Of a stretch of DNA of 41,324 nt, positions 8,406 to 17,950 are shown one piece after another (the stretch's first letter is position 1; each line of letters begins with the position of its first letter). The position numbers were made by a program, and so were the translations under genes. Where the stretch lies: contig JAATGJ010000072.1 in assembly GCA_015654695.1 (NCBI GenBank), positions 1-41,324 on the forward strand, in the 5' to 3' direction. Below the pieces are notes generated by a model. That model was not told the origin of the DNA. It searched no databases and saw only the letters and a list, made by a program, of their open reading frames with translations. The stretch comes from Chitinophagales bacterium (GTDB taxonomy: Bacteria; Bacteroidota; Bacteroidia; Chitinophagales; Chitinophagaceae).

Positions 8406-9383
8406 ATGAAATTAAGATTGAGTTTATTAATACCCGTGATTATATTACTATCATCATGTACTAAAAGTCAGCCGTCAAATAGTAAGCCGCCGTTCAGGAT
8501 TGTAGGATATTATCCCCTGCAATCAGCCATGACAGATACATTGAGTAATGTTCCTTTTGATAAGCTGACGCATATAAACTTATGGTTTCTTAATCCTGAT
8601 ACGCTGGGAAACTTTGCCCGGAATTTTTCTTCTCTCCTGCCTTTTGTTAACGCCGCTCATGGTAAACATGTGAAAGTACTGGCCTCTATCGGGGGCGGGT
8701 CATCCCATTCTTATTACCATGGTCTTTTAAAAGATGATAAAAGATCAATGTTCATTAATAATTTGGTTTCAGTAGCCCTCACCTATAACCTGGATGGGAT
8801 AGATGTAGATTTGGAAGGAAGTGATATTGATGAGAACTATGAAAAGTTTGTAATTGATTTAGCCAAATCACTGAGATCGAAAAATAAAATGATCACCGCC
8901 GCCATAGCGGTTTATTACAAAGATGTGTTAACGGATAAAGCCATTGCGCAATATGATTTTGTAAATATTATGAGTTATGACCGCACAGGCCCCTGGAGAC
9001 CCGATAGACCGGGACCCCATGCTACCTATGCACATGCAGCGGAAGACCTCGGATATTTTGGAGTGGAAAGATCGGTACCAAAAGAAAAAATGGTGTTGGG
9101 CGTACCCTTCTATGGATATGGATTTGGCCCCGACTTAACATCAACTGCTATAAGCATGAATTATGAACAAATAGTAACCCAGTTTCCCGGCGCTCAATTG
9201 CTGGATGAATTTAAAATGCCTGATGGAAAAACTTTATACTACAATGGTGTATCTACCATTAAACAAAAAACAACTTTAGCAAAAGAAAAGGCCTCCGGCA
9301 TTATGATCTGGCAATTGAAAGGAGACGCACAGGGTGAACATTCCTTACTAAAGGCTATTAATGAGGTGGCATCCGAAAAATAG
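8406..9383 (+). CDS. GH18 family lipoprotein (chitinase/ENGase-like)
   Basis: Glycoside hydrolase family 18 protein of 325 residues exported as a lipoprotein: signal peptide then lipobox LSSC with Cys18. The catalytic motif DxxDxDxE is complete as D130-G-I-D133-V-D135-L-E137, Glu137 being the proton donor, and the substrate-assisting region NIMSYD follows. SIGGG near residue 95 is the other conserved GH18 strand. The family hydrolyses chitin or the chitobiose core of N-glycans by substrate-assisted catalysis. It is encoded right after a DUF5009 protein and convergent with a second GH18 gene only 22 bases away. Confidence 0.9.
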   Translation: MKLRLSLLIPVIILLSSCTKSQPSNSKPPFRIVGYYPLQSAMTDTLSNVPFDKLTHINLWFLNPDTLGNFARNFSSLLPFVNAAHGKHVKVLASIGGGSSHSYYHGLLKDDKRSMFINNLVSVALTYNLDGIDVDLEGSDIDENYEKFVIDLAKSLRSKNKMITAAIAVYYKDVLTDKAIAQYDFVNIMSYDRTGPWRPDRPGPHATYAHAAEDLGYFGVERSVPKEKMVLGVPFYGYGFGPDLTSTAISMNYEQIVTQFPGAQLLDEFKMPDGKTLYYNGVSTIKQKTTLAKEKASGIMIWQLKGDAQGEHSLLKAINEVASEK

Positions 9384-9405
9384 TAAGCGTCATTTTAATT
9401 AACCC

Positions 9406-10542
9406 CTATTTTTTGTAGTTGAATTTATCGGCAATTGTTTTAAGAAGGTATTCTTTTTTATCGCTGTTGTATTCCCAGAACATTACGCCGCCAAGATTAT
9501 ATTTTTTTACATAATCGCATTTATTTTTTACCGATTCTTCATCATCATAAGAAATAAATATTTTTTTATCAGGGTTAAAAATATAGGGAGCGCCTGCTTT
9601 TTCGTCCCAATAACGAACGAACCCTTTTTTATTAATAACACTGTCTTTCAAATAGGTAAATCCACCTCCCCGTGCACCCTTTTGTGTTCTCCGGTATAAA
9701 CCATTGTTATCATCAGATTGCATTTCCCACCCCTTACCATAAAAGGCAATACCCATAACCAATTTTTCCGGTGGCACACCGGCAGCCAAAAATGCCTGTA
9801 TAGATTTATCAGCAGATTCTTCTGTTGTATCACCGGGAGAAGAGTACAAATTAGTATGATGACCGGAAACAGTATCACTGCCACCCTTGTAATCATAGCT
9901 CATCAGATTGATAAAATCCGCATACAGTTGCACCTTATCCATTTCCGTATGATCAATGTAACTCCGGGAGGCGCCGACAGCGGTAGTAACAAGGTATTTG
10001 TCATTCGTTAACCGGGAAAGGCTGTCAAGCCCTTCTCTTAAGTATTTAAAAAGAAGCGTATAATGTTCTTTGTCTTCAGGCCTGTACTTGTTGTTATCTC
10101 CTCTCATCCCGGGGTATTCCCAGTCAATATCCACCCCGTCTAAATTATATTTTGCTACAATAGCAATACAACTATTGGCAAAATTTCTTGTAGAACTATC
10201 CGTGAGCACTGCATCTGAAAAATTTTTACTCCAGGTCCAGCCGCCTAAGGAAATCAAAATGTTCAAACCGGGTTTTTGCAGCTTCAACTCACTAAGCTTT
10301 CTCAGGTTAATAGTATCAGTTGCTTCATTATGCAGCCAGGCGCGATTATCTTTCACATCCACAAAAGCATAATTAATGTGAGATAATCGCCAGATATTAA
10401 TAGAATCGGTATTCACTAACCCGCGAAAGCCGCCTACGTAAGCAATAATCACCGGTTTTTTCTTTTTAACAGGAGAAAATGAAGTGGAAATTAAACCTGC
10501 ATAAAACAAAAATGGCAGCACTAAAAGTATTTTATTTTTCAT
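9406..10542 (-). CDS. GH18 family chitinase-like enzyme, secreted
   Basis: Second GH18 enzyme, 378 residues from the ATG at 10542; a longer frame up to 10755 is rejected because the signal peptide (KNKILLVLPFLFYAGLISTS) begins at the internal Met. The catalytic motif is D135-G-V-D138-I-D140-W-E142, followed by YPG, a form more typical of true chitinases than the DLEGSD of its neighbour. SLGGW (98-102) is the conserved upstream strand motif, and FINLMSYDYKGG and GVMFWEY near the end match the family barrel. No chitin-binding module is seen. It is transcribed towards the other GH18 gene; the two sequences differ enough to suggest different substrates. Confidence 0.92.
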   Translation of the reverse strand: MKNKILLVLPFLFYAGLISTSFSPVKKKKPVIIAYVGGFRGLVNTDSINIWRLSHINYAFVDVKDNRAWLHNEATDTINLRKLSELKLQKPGLNILISLGGWTWSKNFSDAVLTDSSTRNFANSCIAIVAKYNLDGVDIDWEYPGMRGDNNKYRPEDKEHYTLLFKYLREGLDSLSRLTNDKYLVTTAVGASRSYIDHTEMDKVQLYADFINLMSYDYKGGSDTVSGHHTNLYSSPGDTTEESADKSIQAFLAAGVPPEKLVMGIAFYGKGWEMQSDDNNGLYRRTQKGARGGGFTYLKDSVINKKGFVRYWDEKAGAPYIFNPDKKIFISYDDEESVKNKCDYVKKYNLGGVMFWEYNSDKKEYLLKTIADKFNYKK

Positions 10543-10760
10543 ATTCTGAGTATTATGCTTATTTGATGCAAGATAACAGAATAGAATTAATTTTTCCTGC
10601 CAAACAGTTGATTGTTGAAAGGCAACTGGCAGGGATCCCACTCCGCTTTTAGGCATTAGTAGTTGTTGTCTTTGTAGTAATGTATATTTGGTAACAACAA
10701 GAGTTCTATCATAAACTGACATTGTGCGATACCTTAATCTCAATTCAGTAAACATTGTTC

Positions 10761-11063
10761 ATGCTGAAGTCAAAATTTAAATTAGCTTCCTTTATCCTGG
10801 CTTTGGCAGCCACAGTTCTGCTTATTTTACATTTAATACATTTTATCCAGATCTATAAAACAGAAAAAGGGTTATGGGATTTCTTGCCCTCATTCTGGGT
10901 ATCTGCACTTTTAATTCTTTATCCGTGTTTCTTACTTTGCTCCTTCTTTTTTTATTATATGACCATGCAAATAAAAGACAAGTACCATTGGCCAGTTTCG
11001 ATATTATTTATAGTGAACTCTTTGGTTATTCTTTCTGCTTTAGTCATCAGTTATTTTATATAA
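10761..11063 (+). CDS. Small membrane protein, unknown
   Basis: Protein of 100 residues with three strongly hydrophobic segments (about 10-28, 45-68 and 78-99) separated by charged loops (HFIQIYKTEKG, QIKDKYH). No family recognised. ATG 10761 is chosen over the TTG two codons upstream. It is divergent from the GH18 gene across about 218 noncoding bases and convergent with the large glucosidase gene, ending 50 bases before that gene's stop. The hydrophobic pattern makes a real gene plausible, but there is no independent support. Confidence 0.5.
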   Translation: MLKSKFKLASFILALAATVLLILHLIHFIQIYKTEKGLWDFLPSFWVSALLILYPCFLLCSFFFYYMTMQIKDKYHWPVSILFIVNSLVILSALVISYFI

Positions 11064-11113
11064 AATCACAATCCAGGGCGATCGCACAACATTAAGAACC
11101 TCGATACAGAAAA

Positions 11114-13726
11114 TTAGTCTTCATCCATTTCCAGTAATAAATTAGCTATTAAGGCCGTCCAACCGGTTTGGTGAGAAGCACCCAGGCCCTGGCCGGTATC
11201 CCCGTGAAAAAATTCATAGAACAGGTGATGGTCTTTGAAATGATCGTCTGCCCATAGTGGCTGATGGCTGGCGTGGTATTGAAATTTTCCTTCCTCATTC
11301 TTCTCAAATATTTTTAAGAGCCTTTTGGTAAGCTGGTTGGCAATTTGTTTCAGGTTCAGTTTATTTCCTGAACCGGCTGGAAATTCGTACGTGTATGCAT
11401 CGCCATAATATTGATAATATTTTCTGAGGGAATGAATGATCAGGTAATTTAATGGGAACCAGATAGGGCCCCGCCAATTGGAATTGCCACCAAACATGGA
11501 ACTGGAACTTTCCCCGGGTTCATACTGTATGGTATAATTGCTGCCCTGGTAGCCGAATATGTATGGCTGATCCTGGTGAATTTTTGACAAGGACCGGATA
11601 CCGTAACCGGATAAAAATTCCGCTTCATTCAACAATCTTTTTAACAGGTGTTCAAGCCGGTCACCGATCATGATAGCAAATAAATAATTGCCATCCTTGT
11701 TCTTTTTTTCAATATCTGAAATGATCCGCGTCAGATCCGGCCGCGTAAGCCTGATGACCTGTAACCTTGTATTAAATTGCCGCAGCTTTTCAAATATATC
11801 TTTATGCATGATCTCCACCGCCAGTAAGGGAATGATACCTACCAGCGAACGGATTCTCAAACGCTGGCTGGCGCCATTTTCAAATTGAATAGCATCATAA
11901 TAAAAGGCATCCTGGTCATCCCACAGGGAAATATCCTTCTTACCTATATGATGCATGGCCCATCCGATATTCAAAAAGTGCCTGAAAAACTTGGCCGCTG
12001 ATTCCTCGTAAGCCTGGTTATGCTCGGCCAGTTCCAGTGACATACGCAGCATATTGATGGCATACATGGCCATCCAACTGGTAGCATCGGCCTGCTGCAA
12101 TTTTTTAATACCCGGCGGCATGTGGTTTCGGTCAAATACACCAATATTATCCAGGCCAAGGAAGCCTCCTTCAAAAATATCTGTTCCATTCGCATCTTTC
12201 TGATTGACCCACCAGGTAAAGTTCATGAGTAACTTCTGAAAGGATCTTTCCAGGAAGTCCCAGTCAGGAACGCCTGTTTTTTTCTTATCTGCTTCATAAA
12301 CATACCAAACACCCCATGCGTGTACGGGAGGATTGACATCGCTGAAATTCCATTCGTAAGCCGGAATCTGTCCGTTGGGGTGCATATAATACTCCCGGAG
12401 TACTACTAACAATTGCTGCTTGGCGAAGTCCGGATCTATATGAACAAAACTGGCTGCATGAAAAGCAAGATCCCAGGCTGCAAACCAGGGATATTCCCAT
12501 TTATCAGGCATGGAAATAATGTTCCGGCAGGTAAGATGTTGCCAGTCATAATTTCGCTGGTGGTTACGGGCAGGCGCTGTTTCACCGGGTTCTCCAAACA
12601 ACCATTTGAATACATCCAGGTAATAGAATTGCTTGGTCCATAGCAACCCGCTTGCCGAACTACGCAGCAATGCCTTATGTGCCGCGGATAAATTTTTTGG
12701 AGTAAGCTGATCATAATATTCATCATTGTCCGCCTGGCGTTTAGCAAAAATTTCATCAAACTCAGCCCATGGGTCTTCCAATTGACTTTTGCTCAACCTG
12801 ACTTTAAAAGTTTTCGATGCGCCGGGCGGGATATCTTCCTTTAACCAAATAGCCGCCTTGGTACCTTGCTTTTTGGGATTGACCGAATTCTCTTTATGGA
12901 TGATATAGTTGTTGATCCCATCTTTTACAAAAGGGGAATCATTTGGCCTGTTGTACATCCGCTGGTTATTGGTTTCATTATCACAGAACAGTTGCTCACC
13001 ACCCTGGTGGTACAGAAAAAAATGACCGTTCCGCGCAGAACTTGTTTGCAGGCTGTTGCTGGAAATTGAAATAATTTCAGGCCTGGTGAAACGGGGATTA
13101 TGTTTCCAAAAATTGCGGAACCAACAATGAGGCAGTATATGGATAGCAGCGGTTTCCGGCCCGCGATTATACACCGTCACTTTCATCAGGATATCGTTTA
13201 TATCATCTTTTGCATATTCGATAAAGCAATCAAAATAACGGTTATCATTGAATATGCCGGTGTCGGGTAATTCATACTCCGGGCTTAAGCGGTCTTTCCT
13301 GTTTTGCTTCACGAGATCCATATAAGGAAATGCTTCCTGCGGGTATTTGTACAAAAATTTGCAATAGGAATGGGTGGGTGAGGAATCCAAATGGAAATAC
13401 AATTCTTTCACGTCTTCTCCATGATTGCCTTCTCCGTTCGTCAATCCAAAAAGCCGTTCTTTTAAAATGGAATCCTTCCCGTTCCAAAATGCGGGAGCCA
13501 AACATAATATCTGGTCGGCATCACAAAAACCCGCTATTCCTTCCTCACCCCAGCGATAGGCATAACTACGGGCAAGATCATGATTAATATAGTTCCAGGT
13601 ATTTCCATTTGGACTATAATCTTCTCTAACCGTACCCCACTGGCGGTCAGAAAGATAAGGCCCCCACTTCTTCCAGTTTCTATTATTGGATGACTGGGAC
13701 AGGCGCTCATTTTCTGCGTTACTCAT
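11114..13726 (-). CDS. GH63-like glucosidase
   Basis: Large enzyme of 870 residues resembling bacterial glucosidases of the GH63/mannosylglycerate-hydrolase group with an (alpha/alpha)6 barrel. Recognisable landmarks are the N-terminal WGPYLSDRQWGTVREDYS, the aromatic-rich CWFRNFWKHNP, the barrel segments YPWFAAWDLAFHA and GQIPAYEWNFSDVNPP, and near the end SMFGGNSNWRGPIWFPLN and ADDHFKDHHLFYEFFHGDTG. No signal peptide is seen, so it is probably cytoplasmic. In the family, related proteins hydrolyse glucosyl- or mannosyl-glycerate and similar alpha-linked substrates; the actual substrate here is not known. It stands alone with its own upstream region. Confidence 0.85.
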   Translation of the reverse strand: MSNAENERLSQSSNNRNWKKWGPYLSDRQWGTVREDYSPNGNTWNYINHDLARSYAYRWGEEGIAGFCDADQILCLAPAFWNGKDSILKERLFGLTNGEGNHGEDVKELYFHLDSSPTHSYCKFLYKYPQEAFPYMDLVKQNRKDRLSPEYELPDTGIFNDNRYFDCFIEYAKDDINDILMKVTVYNRGPETAAIHILPHCWFRNFWKHNPRFTRPEIISISSNSLQTSSARNGHFFLYHQGGEQLFCDNETNNQRMYNRPNDSPFVKDGINNYIIHKENSVNPKKQGTKAAIWLKEDIPPGASKTFKVRLSKSQLEDPWAEFDEIFAKRQADNDEYYDQLTPKNLSAAHKALLRSSASGLLWTKQFYYLDVFKWLFGEPGETAPARNHQRNYDWQHLTCRNIISMPDKWEYPWFAAWDLAFHAASFVHIDPDFAKQQLLVVLREYYMHPNGQIPAYEWNFSDVNPPVHAWGVWYVYEADKKKTGVPDWDFLERSFQKLLMNFTWWVNQKDANGTDIFEGGFLGLDNIGVFDRNHMPPGIKKLQQADATSWMAMYAINMLRMSLELAEHNQAYEESAAKFFRHFLNIGWAMHHIGKKDISLWDDQDAFYYDAIQFENGASQRLRIRSLVGIIPLLAVEIMHKDIFEKLRQFNTRLQVIRLTRPDLTRIISDIEKKNKDGNYLFAIMIGDRLEHLLKRLLNEAEFLSGYGIRSLSKIHQDQPYIFGYQGSNYTIQYEPGESSSSMFGGNSNWRGPIWFPLNYLIIHSLRKYYQYYGDAYTYEFPAGSGNKLNLKQIANQLTKRLLKIFEKNEEGKFQYHASHQPLWADDHFKDHHLFYEFFHGDTGQGLGASHQTGWTALIANLLLEMDED

Positions 13727-14064
13727 CTTTACGTTCTTAAAGTATTTAATGTATGTTAGTGGCTGAAGATTAGATATAAATATATCTTTATCCTGCTAAA
13801 TTGCACATATAATATTAATCGCAATATAATATAAATTATCCCGTGACGAAATGTGGAATCCTGCTATATAAGATAAGTTAATGCGCAGGATAGTAACAAT
13901 TTCATTTAATTAAAAGCTGATTCAAAAATCCTTACTTAAAAAACATACCTGACAAGGCATGCATGTATCTATTATAGGTGTTACCTCATTTAAACATCCG
14001 CTATTTTTTATTGGTCCGTTTTATTAAAAACCCCTCTCTTTATTTCACCGTATATTCTTCCATT
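13727..14064. other. AT-rich divergent intergenic region
   Basis: Separates the glucosidase gene (minus) from the cupin gene (plus) and should hold both promoters. It is very AT-rich at 13780-13840. A 7-base inverted repeat (ATCCTGC at 13858-13864, GCAGGAT at 13885-13891) could be an operator or a weak hairpin. No gene and no clear TAnnTTTG box seen. Confidence 0.45.
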
Positions 14065-14607
14065 ATGGAAAGAAAAATATACAATCCCCTGCAGAAGGAT
14101 ACAGTCATCTTTCTGAAAACAGCGGCTGATACTAATGGTGAATACACGCTGGTAGAAACAGGACTGGCGGATGGCGGAGGTGTAGGTTTGCATTATCATA
14201 AAACTTACTCCGAAAAATTTGAATGCATGGAGGGTGAAGTGCAGGTAATGCTGAATAAAACATTATATACATTACAAGCAGGACAATCAGCAACAGCCGC
14301 TCCTGGTGTCAATCATTTGTTCCGTAACAGAAGCGGGAGCCCCTGTACATTCAGGGTAGAGCTCCGGCCTGCAAGCCGTGGATTTGAACAATCCCTGCAA
14401 ATAGCTTATGGACTCGCTAATGATGGTCTTTGTAAACCAAACGGATTTCCCAAAGATAAACTGGCGCTTGCCTGGCTATTTGATACCAGTGAAAGTAACC
14501 TGCCCGGATGGATGAGCATGTTTGAATTCATTTTGCGCAGGCAGGCAAAGAAGGCGAAGCAGAAAGGAATTGATAAAAAGCTTTTGGAAAAGTATATACG
14601 GTTCTGA
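14065..14607 (+). CDS. Cupin domain protein
   Basis: Single-domain cupin of 180 residues from ATG 14065; an in-frame upstream extension to 13978 is rejected as it adds no domain sequence. The metal-binding cupin motif 1 is HYHKTYSE (His43, His45, Glu50) within GLHYHKTYSEKFECMEGEV, and motif 2 supplies His84 (PGVNHLFRN). Such proteins bind Fe, Mn or Zn and serve as dioxygenases, isomerases or ligand-binding proteins; nothing here points to one substrate. The C-terminal 60 residues are basic (RRQAKKAKQKG). It converges on the OmpA gene with a shared hairpin terminator between them. Confidence 0.8.
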   Translation: MERKIYNPLQKDTVIFLKTAADTNGEYTLVETGLADGGGVGLHYHKTYSEKFECMEGEVQVMLNKTLYTLQAGQSATAAPGVNHLFRNRSGSPCTFRVELRPASRGFEQSLQIAYGLANDGLCKPNGFPKDKLALAWLFDTSESNLPGWMSMFEFILRRQAKKAKQKGIDKKLLEKYIRF

Positions 14608-14634
14608 AATATTTTCATAACGTACCTGATGAAA

Positions 14635-14661
14635 AAAGCCTCCCGGAATACAAGAGGCTTT
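14635..14661. terminator. Bidirectional hairpin terminator between cupin and ompA-like genes
   Basis: Eight-base stem AAAGCCTC/GAGGCTTT with an 11-base loop between two convergent genes. A runs precede the stem, so it has a T-rich tail on the minus strand, where it would end the ompA-like transcript; the plus side is weaker. Confidence 0.75.
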
Positions 14662-14684
14662 GATCTATCTGGAAATTTTTACTG

Positions 14685-16019
14685 CTAATAATTCAGCTTT
14701 AGTTCTACACGGCGGTTCTTCTGCCGGCCAGCCGCGGTTTTATTATCTGCTATGGGTTCGCTTTCGCCATGACCAGTCACGATCAGCCTGCTTTCATCCA
14801 CGCCTTGCTTTACCAGATAATTCTTAACCGCATTAGCCCTGTTCTCGCTCAGTGCCTGGTTGCTTTCGTCCGTGCCTACATAATCGGTATGGCCATCAAT
14901 AGCCAGTTTCAATTGAGGGTTATCTTTTAATATCTGCGCCACATCAGCAAGGCCTTTGAATGATTTGGCAAGCAATACATATTTGCCTGTAGCGAAATAA
15001 ATATTATTGGCAGCATAGTCCACTTTTTTGATCTCCTCTTGTTTTATTTCAGGGCATCCGAAATTTTCTTTTGGACCCGGTACAGTGGGGCATTTATCTT
15101 CTTCATCAGGAACGCCATCATTATCTGTATCCACCAACGGGCAACCCTGGTAACGGGCCAGACCCGGAACAGTAGGGCATTTATCTTCTTCGTCATTTAT
15201 ACCATCTTTATCCGTATCAGGAATCGGGCAGCCCTGGTAGCGGGCCAGGCCCGGAACAGTAGGACATTTATCTTCTTCATCATTTAAACCATCTTTATCC
15301 GTATCGGGAATGGGGCAGCCTTCATACTTCGCTAAACCCGGAACAGTGGGACATTTGTCAAGACTATCAATGATGCCATCCTTATCTGTATCAACAGGCG
15401 GAGTGGGTGGTGTAATTACTTTAGGTTCTTTTTTCTTACCAATGCTTCCTGCTAAACCAATCTGGTTGAAAAAATGATAACTGGATGTGCCGGTAGTAAC
15501 AGGTACCCGGTATTGCGATGTAATAAAGAGATGTGTTTCATCATAAAAATTAACTTTCAATCCCATCCCAAGGGGAAGAAACGCTCCAAAGTATTTACCC
15601 CCGTACATATGACCACCAACTCCTGCAATCAGGTAAGGCGAAACCCAGTATTTTTCTGAAAACATTTTAAGGTTCAGAGAAGCATCACCCTCCAGCAAAA
15701 ACCTGTCATTGTAAAAAGGTTGACGATTAAGAAAAGGATAACGCACAAAGGAACCAGCCAGTGTACCGGCAAAATCAATATGTTTTCTCAGTCCTTTAAA
15801 ATAGCTAAAGGCTAAACCCGGAGATGTTTGTTTTGGTTTTGCCCAACTTTTATTTGCCAGTACCTGTGATAAGGAAGAAGTGCGGATACGATCCGGGGTA
15901 GTAAAATCGTTCAGGAAAAAACTTATACCAATCGCTGCCGGTCTTATTTCATCATCCTGTCCAAAACCGGACGGTATAAATGCAGACAGCGCCAATAGAA
16001 CGGCTAAGATCTTCTTCAT
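14685..16019 (-). CDS. OmpA family outer membrane protein with thrombospondin-3 repeats
   Basis: Cell-envelope protein of 444 residues. It begins with a signal peptide (KKILAVLLALSAFIPSGFGQ), has an N-terminal beta-barrel-like region up to about 220, four calcium-binding thrombospondin type 3 repeats built on DTDKDGxxDxxDKCPTVPG, and a C-terminal OmpA peptidoglycan-binding domain (DGHTDYVGTDESN, LSENRANAVKNYL, GHGESEPI). The Met at 16019 is preferred over the frame start at 16067. The repeats give an obvious DNA repeat at about 15070-15390. The protein should tether the outer membrane to peptidoglycan; it neighbours two other cell-wall genes. Confidence 0.93.
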   Translation of the reverse strand: MKKILAVLLALSAFIPSGFGQDDEIRPAAIGISFFLNDFTTPDRIRTSSLSQVLANKSWAKPKQTSPGLAFSYFKGLRKHIDFAGTLAGSFVRYPFLNRQPFYNDRFLLEGDASLNLKMFSEKYWVSPYLIAGVGGHMYGGKYFGAFLPLGMGLKVNFYDETHLFITSQYRVPVTTGTSSYHFFNQIGLAGSIGKKKEPKVITPPTPPVDTDKDGIIDSLDKCPTVPGLAKYEGCPIPDTDKDGLNDEEDKCPTVPGLARYQGCPIPDTDKDGINDEEDKCPTVPGLARYQGCPLVDTDNDGVPDEEDKCPTVPGPKENFGCPEIKQEEIKKVDYAANNIYFATGKYVLLAKSFKGLADVAQILKDNPQLKLAIDGHTDYVGTDESNQALSENRANAVKNYLVKQGVDESRLIVTGHGESEPIADNKTAAGRQKNRRVELKLNY

Positions 16020-16045
16020 AATGAGATAGTTTGGTTTAAACGCAA

Positions 16046-16053
16046 CAAAAATA
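16046..16053 (-). promoter_or_regulatory. Candidate -7 box for the ompA-like gene
   Basis: TATTTTTG on the minus strand matches the Bacteroidota -7 consensus TAnnTTTG and lies about 27 bases before the chosen start. No convincing -33 element was seen at the usual distance. Confidence 0.4.
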
Positions 16054-16178
16054 GCGGGTAAGTTCAATATCCTAAAATAAATTATTTACTTAGTATTCAT
16101 TGGTTTGGAAGGGTTTGTTTTTCCCCACAAGGGTCTTTTTGGAAACAGCTACTGGCTAAAATCACCTTTGGGGTTGAC

Positions 16179-17879
16179 TTATTTGCCGCCAAAATATTTT
16201 TGCCGTATTAGTTTATCCTCGTTGTAGATATCATCATAGAAAACAATACCATCTCCCTTGCCCTCGCAGGTAAAATAGCGGATAAACACCGGCAGCCTGT
16301 TGCGGATACCAATGCTGTGTTTCTCTTTACGGATCAACCACCTGCTGAGCGAATCCTCTTTTGCCTGCAATTTCTTTTGATCCGGGTTATCGTATTGCAG
16401 GATATTATACGCCAGTTTTTCCCACTCCTGCACCCGCACGCATCCATGACTGAGTGAACGGACCGCCTGCGCAAAAAGATACCGTTGATTGGTATCATGC
16501 AGATAGACAGCATACTTGTTATTGAAATTGAATTTTAAAATACCCAGGGCGTTGTCATCACCACTTCCCTGCACCACTTTGTAGGGAATACCTTTACTAT
16601 ATTTTGACCAGTCAACGGAATAAGGGTCCACTTCATTTCCATCCTTATCAATCAGGCTAAATCCTTTTTTTGCAAAATAACCGGGATTTTTTTTTGCCGC
16701 AGGCAAAATTTCTTTCACGATAATGCTTGTAGGTATCGTCCATTGCGGATAAGTGATCATTTCAGATATGGCACTGGTAAGCAGGGGCGTCCTGTTCAGG
16801 GGTTTGCCACAAACAATTTTTGACAGCAGCTTCATGGTATCATGATCCCGCAATTGCAGGTAATAAGATGGCAGGTTGACCCACACATACCGGGGTGGCA
16901 TGGTATCCGGCAACAATTTATACCTGTCCATTGATATAGCGATACGGATGAATTTATCCTTGTCAGACAGGTTAAGCAACCGAAGAGTGGCTTCCCCTGC
17001 TTTGCCATCTGCAGTAATGCCATGCCTTTTCTGAAATTTCTTTACTCCTTCCGCCAATGTTGCTGAATCTGCCGGAATGCTATCGGATGCAATAAAACCG
17101 CCTTGATATAACCTTGTCTGTAAAGCTTTTCTATAAGTATTTCTTGAAACCGGGTCTTTTCCCTGTGGGGGCACGATAGTAAATGGGCGGTTGTCCGCAC
17201 TGTCCAAAAACTTTTGAATGCCTGCTTTTAAAGCCCGGTATCCCCAATGCTTCGGTTCAAGTGATCTCATTACCTGTGATAATGATGCGGATTGCTTTAA
17301 CGCATCCCATTGTTTTATATAAAAATCATCCGTGAGCACTGAATCAGTTCTGAGTGTAATGCTATCTTTTGGCAAACGGCCCAGCTTTATATCTTTTACC
17401 ATTTGCATAAAAGCATCTGTCAGCAGGAGGTCGGCTCTTGACCACAATACTGCATCCCTTCTTTCAGTTTTCGCAAGGCTATCATTCACAAACATCCTAT
17501 GAATGCTATCCAGTTGCGGGAAATGATAATCTTCGGGGAAGAGACCATAAAGTTTAGCGGTTGCTATAAAATGAAACAATGAATCGCCGGCAGGTTTCCA
17601 TTGCTCTTTGCTGCTCCATACAGGTTCAAACCGGCCCTTTTCATAAATAAGCTGCAGCAGTTTAGTATTCAAAAGAAAAACAGAGTCGCCAATGTTTCCA
17701 TTATTAGCAATAGCATATTCCAGTGTCTCGCGGGTATTATCGGTAACTTTTTCATCCAATTGTTCAGGTGAACTGGCTATGTCGCTGCCGGGAGGATTTT
17801 TACTGTTATTACAGGCTGACAGGAAAAGAATGAATGCAATAAAGTATATAAACGGGTACGAAGAACTTTTTTTATTCAT
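16179..17879 (-). CDS. L,D-transpeptidase, YcbB/LdtD-like lipoprotein
   Basis: Peptidoglycan cross-linking enzyme of 566 residues that makes 3-3 bonds or attaches proteins. It is an apparent lipoprotein (LSAC, Cys23). A large N-terminal region typical of YcbB is followed by a peptidoglycan-binding-like helix bundle (LAEGVKKFQKRHGITADGKA) and a YkuD catalytic domain. The catalytic signature is His461 (YLHDTNQ) and SHGCVRV with nucleophile Cys480. The start at 17879 is chosen because the signal sequence begins there. It is divergent from a D-Ala-D-Ala dipeptidase gene, with 71 bases between start codons, so both may be controlled together. Confidence 0.92.
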   Translation of the reverse strand: MNKKSSSYPFIYFIAFILFLSACNNSKNPPGSDIASSPEQLDEKVTDNTRETLEYAIANNGNIGDSVFLLNTKLLQLIYEKGRFEPVWSSKEQWKPAGDSLFHFIATAKLYGLFPEDYHFPQLDSIHRMFVNDSLAKTERRDAVLWSRADLLLTDAFMQMVKDIKLGRLPKDSITLRTDSVLTDDFYIKQWDALKQSASLSQVMRSLEPKHWGYRALKAGIQKFLDSADNRPFTIVPPQGKDPVSRNTYRKALQTRLYQGGFIASDSIPADSATLAEGVKKFQKRHGITADGKAGEATLRLLNLSDKDKFIRIAISMDRYKLLPDTMPPRYVWVNLPSYYLQLRDHDTMKLLSKIVCGKPLNRTPLLTSAISEMITYPQWTIPTSIIVKEILPAAKKNPGYFAKKGFSLIDKDGNEVDPYSVDWSKYSKGIPYKVVQGSGDDNALGILKFNFNNKYAVYLHDTNQRYLFAQAVRSLSHGCVRVQEWEKLAYNILQYDNPDQKKLQAKEDSLSRWLIRKEKHSIGIRNRLPVFIRYFTCEGKGDGIVFYDDIYNEDKLIRQKYFGGK

Positions 17880-17950
17880 AGATAGTAAAATGGGGGTGGA
17901 AAACATATCCAATTTTTAAACTAATTTACCTGTTCAGAATCTTGGCGGAT

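Noticed and set aside
10543-10755. N-terminal extension of the GH18 enzyme to 10755
   Set aside because: The added 71 residues show no domain and precede a perfectly good signal peptide at the internal Met, so the shorter form is annotated.
15070-15390. CRISPR-like regular repeats
   Set aside because: These are the coding repeats of the thrombospondin-3 motifs in the OmpA-like protein and continue in frame.
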